A stretch of DNA of 5,449 nucleotides from an uncultured Methanobrevibacter sp. Its GTDB lineage: Archaea > Methanobacteriota > Methanobacteria > Methanobacteriales > Methanobacteriaceae. The DNA lies in NCBI GenBank assembly GCA_902795935.1, contig CADBMS010000189.1, positions 1 to 5,449 on the forward strand, in the 5' to 3' direction. The notes under the pieces were generated by a model, which saw nothing but the letters and a program-made list of their open reading frames with translations, searched no databases and was not told the origin of the DNA. The first letter of the stretch is position 1. The number at the start of each line of letters is the position of its first letter. A program made the position numbers and the translations under genes. This document shows positions 5,372-5,449 of this stretch, in pieces.

Positions 5372-5449
5372 CTTATTTTTAATTTTTGTAATTTTTATTT
5401 TCTAATTTTGCTTTATTTTTGATTTAAAAGTAGTAAACTTAATATATTA

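Noticed and set aside
5417..5449. A TATA-like AATATATTA at the window end, possibly a promoter for a following gene
   Set aside because: It is cut by the window edge and AT-rich sequence of this sort is common here; nothing downstream is visible to support it.

Overview
The window looks like chromosomal DNA from a very AT-rich methanogenic archaeon of the order Methanobacteriales, most likely Methanosphaera or a close relative. The reasons are an Hmd-related protein of the type found in methanogens, archaeal TATA/BRE promoters, a TrmB-family regulator, a short class III hybrid-cluster protein, and the remnant of a repeat-rich adhesin-like protein of the kind abundant in gut Methanobacteriales. 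The genus is an inference from composition and gene content. The family calls come from conserved residues.

Layout. Positions 1-1174 hold no intact recognisable gene. On the minus strand, 149-542 is a decayed fragment of a beta-helix adhesin-like protein with an internal stop and a frameshift. A doubtful 37-codon minus-strand ORF with a CxxC motif (723-836) lies next to an 18-bp perfect palindrome (850-867). The rest is AT-rich and ends in a promoter region (about 992-1131) containing several copies of ATTAGT/ACTAAT.

The plus strand then carries an Hmd-related protein (1175-2221), a probable terminator/promoter junction, and a FabG-type short-chain dehydrogenase/reductase (2333-3073). The SDR gene converges, 11 bp away, with a minus-strand TrmB-family regulator (3085-3891). 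That regulator is divergent from a hybrid-cluster protein gene, hcp (4044-5327), which ends in a weak hairpin and a T10 tract.

How the genes work together. The best-supported regulatory unit is the divergent regulator/hcp pair. Its 152-bp spacer has one large inverted repeat (TTTTGTTAC ... GTAACAAAA), and each arm abuts the TATA box of one of the two genes. This suggests the TrmB-like protein controls both itself and the nitrosative/redox-stress enzyme Hcp. The Hmd-related gene and the SDR each seem to have their own promoter and show no obvious metabolic link to each other. I see no CRISPR array, rRNA, tRNA, intact insertion sequence or phage gene. No clearly new multi-gene system is present; the divergent operator and the motif cluster upstream of the Hmd-related gene are the most interesting unexplained structures.
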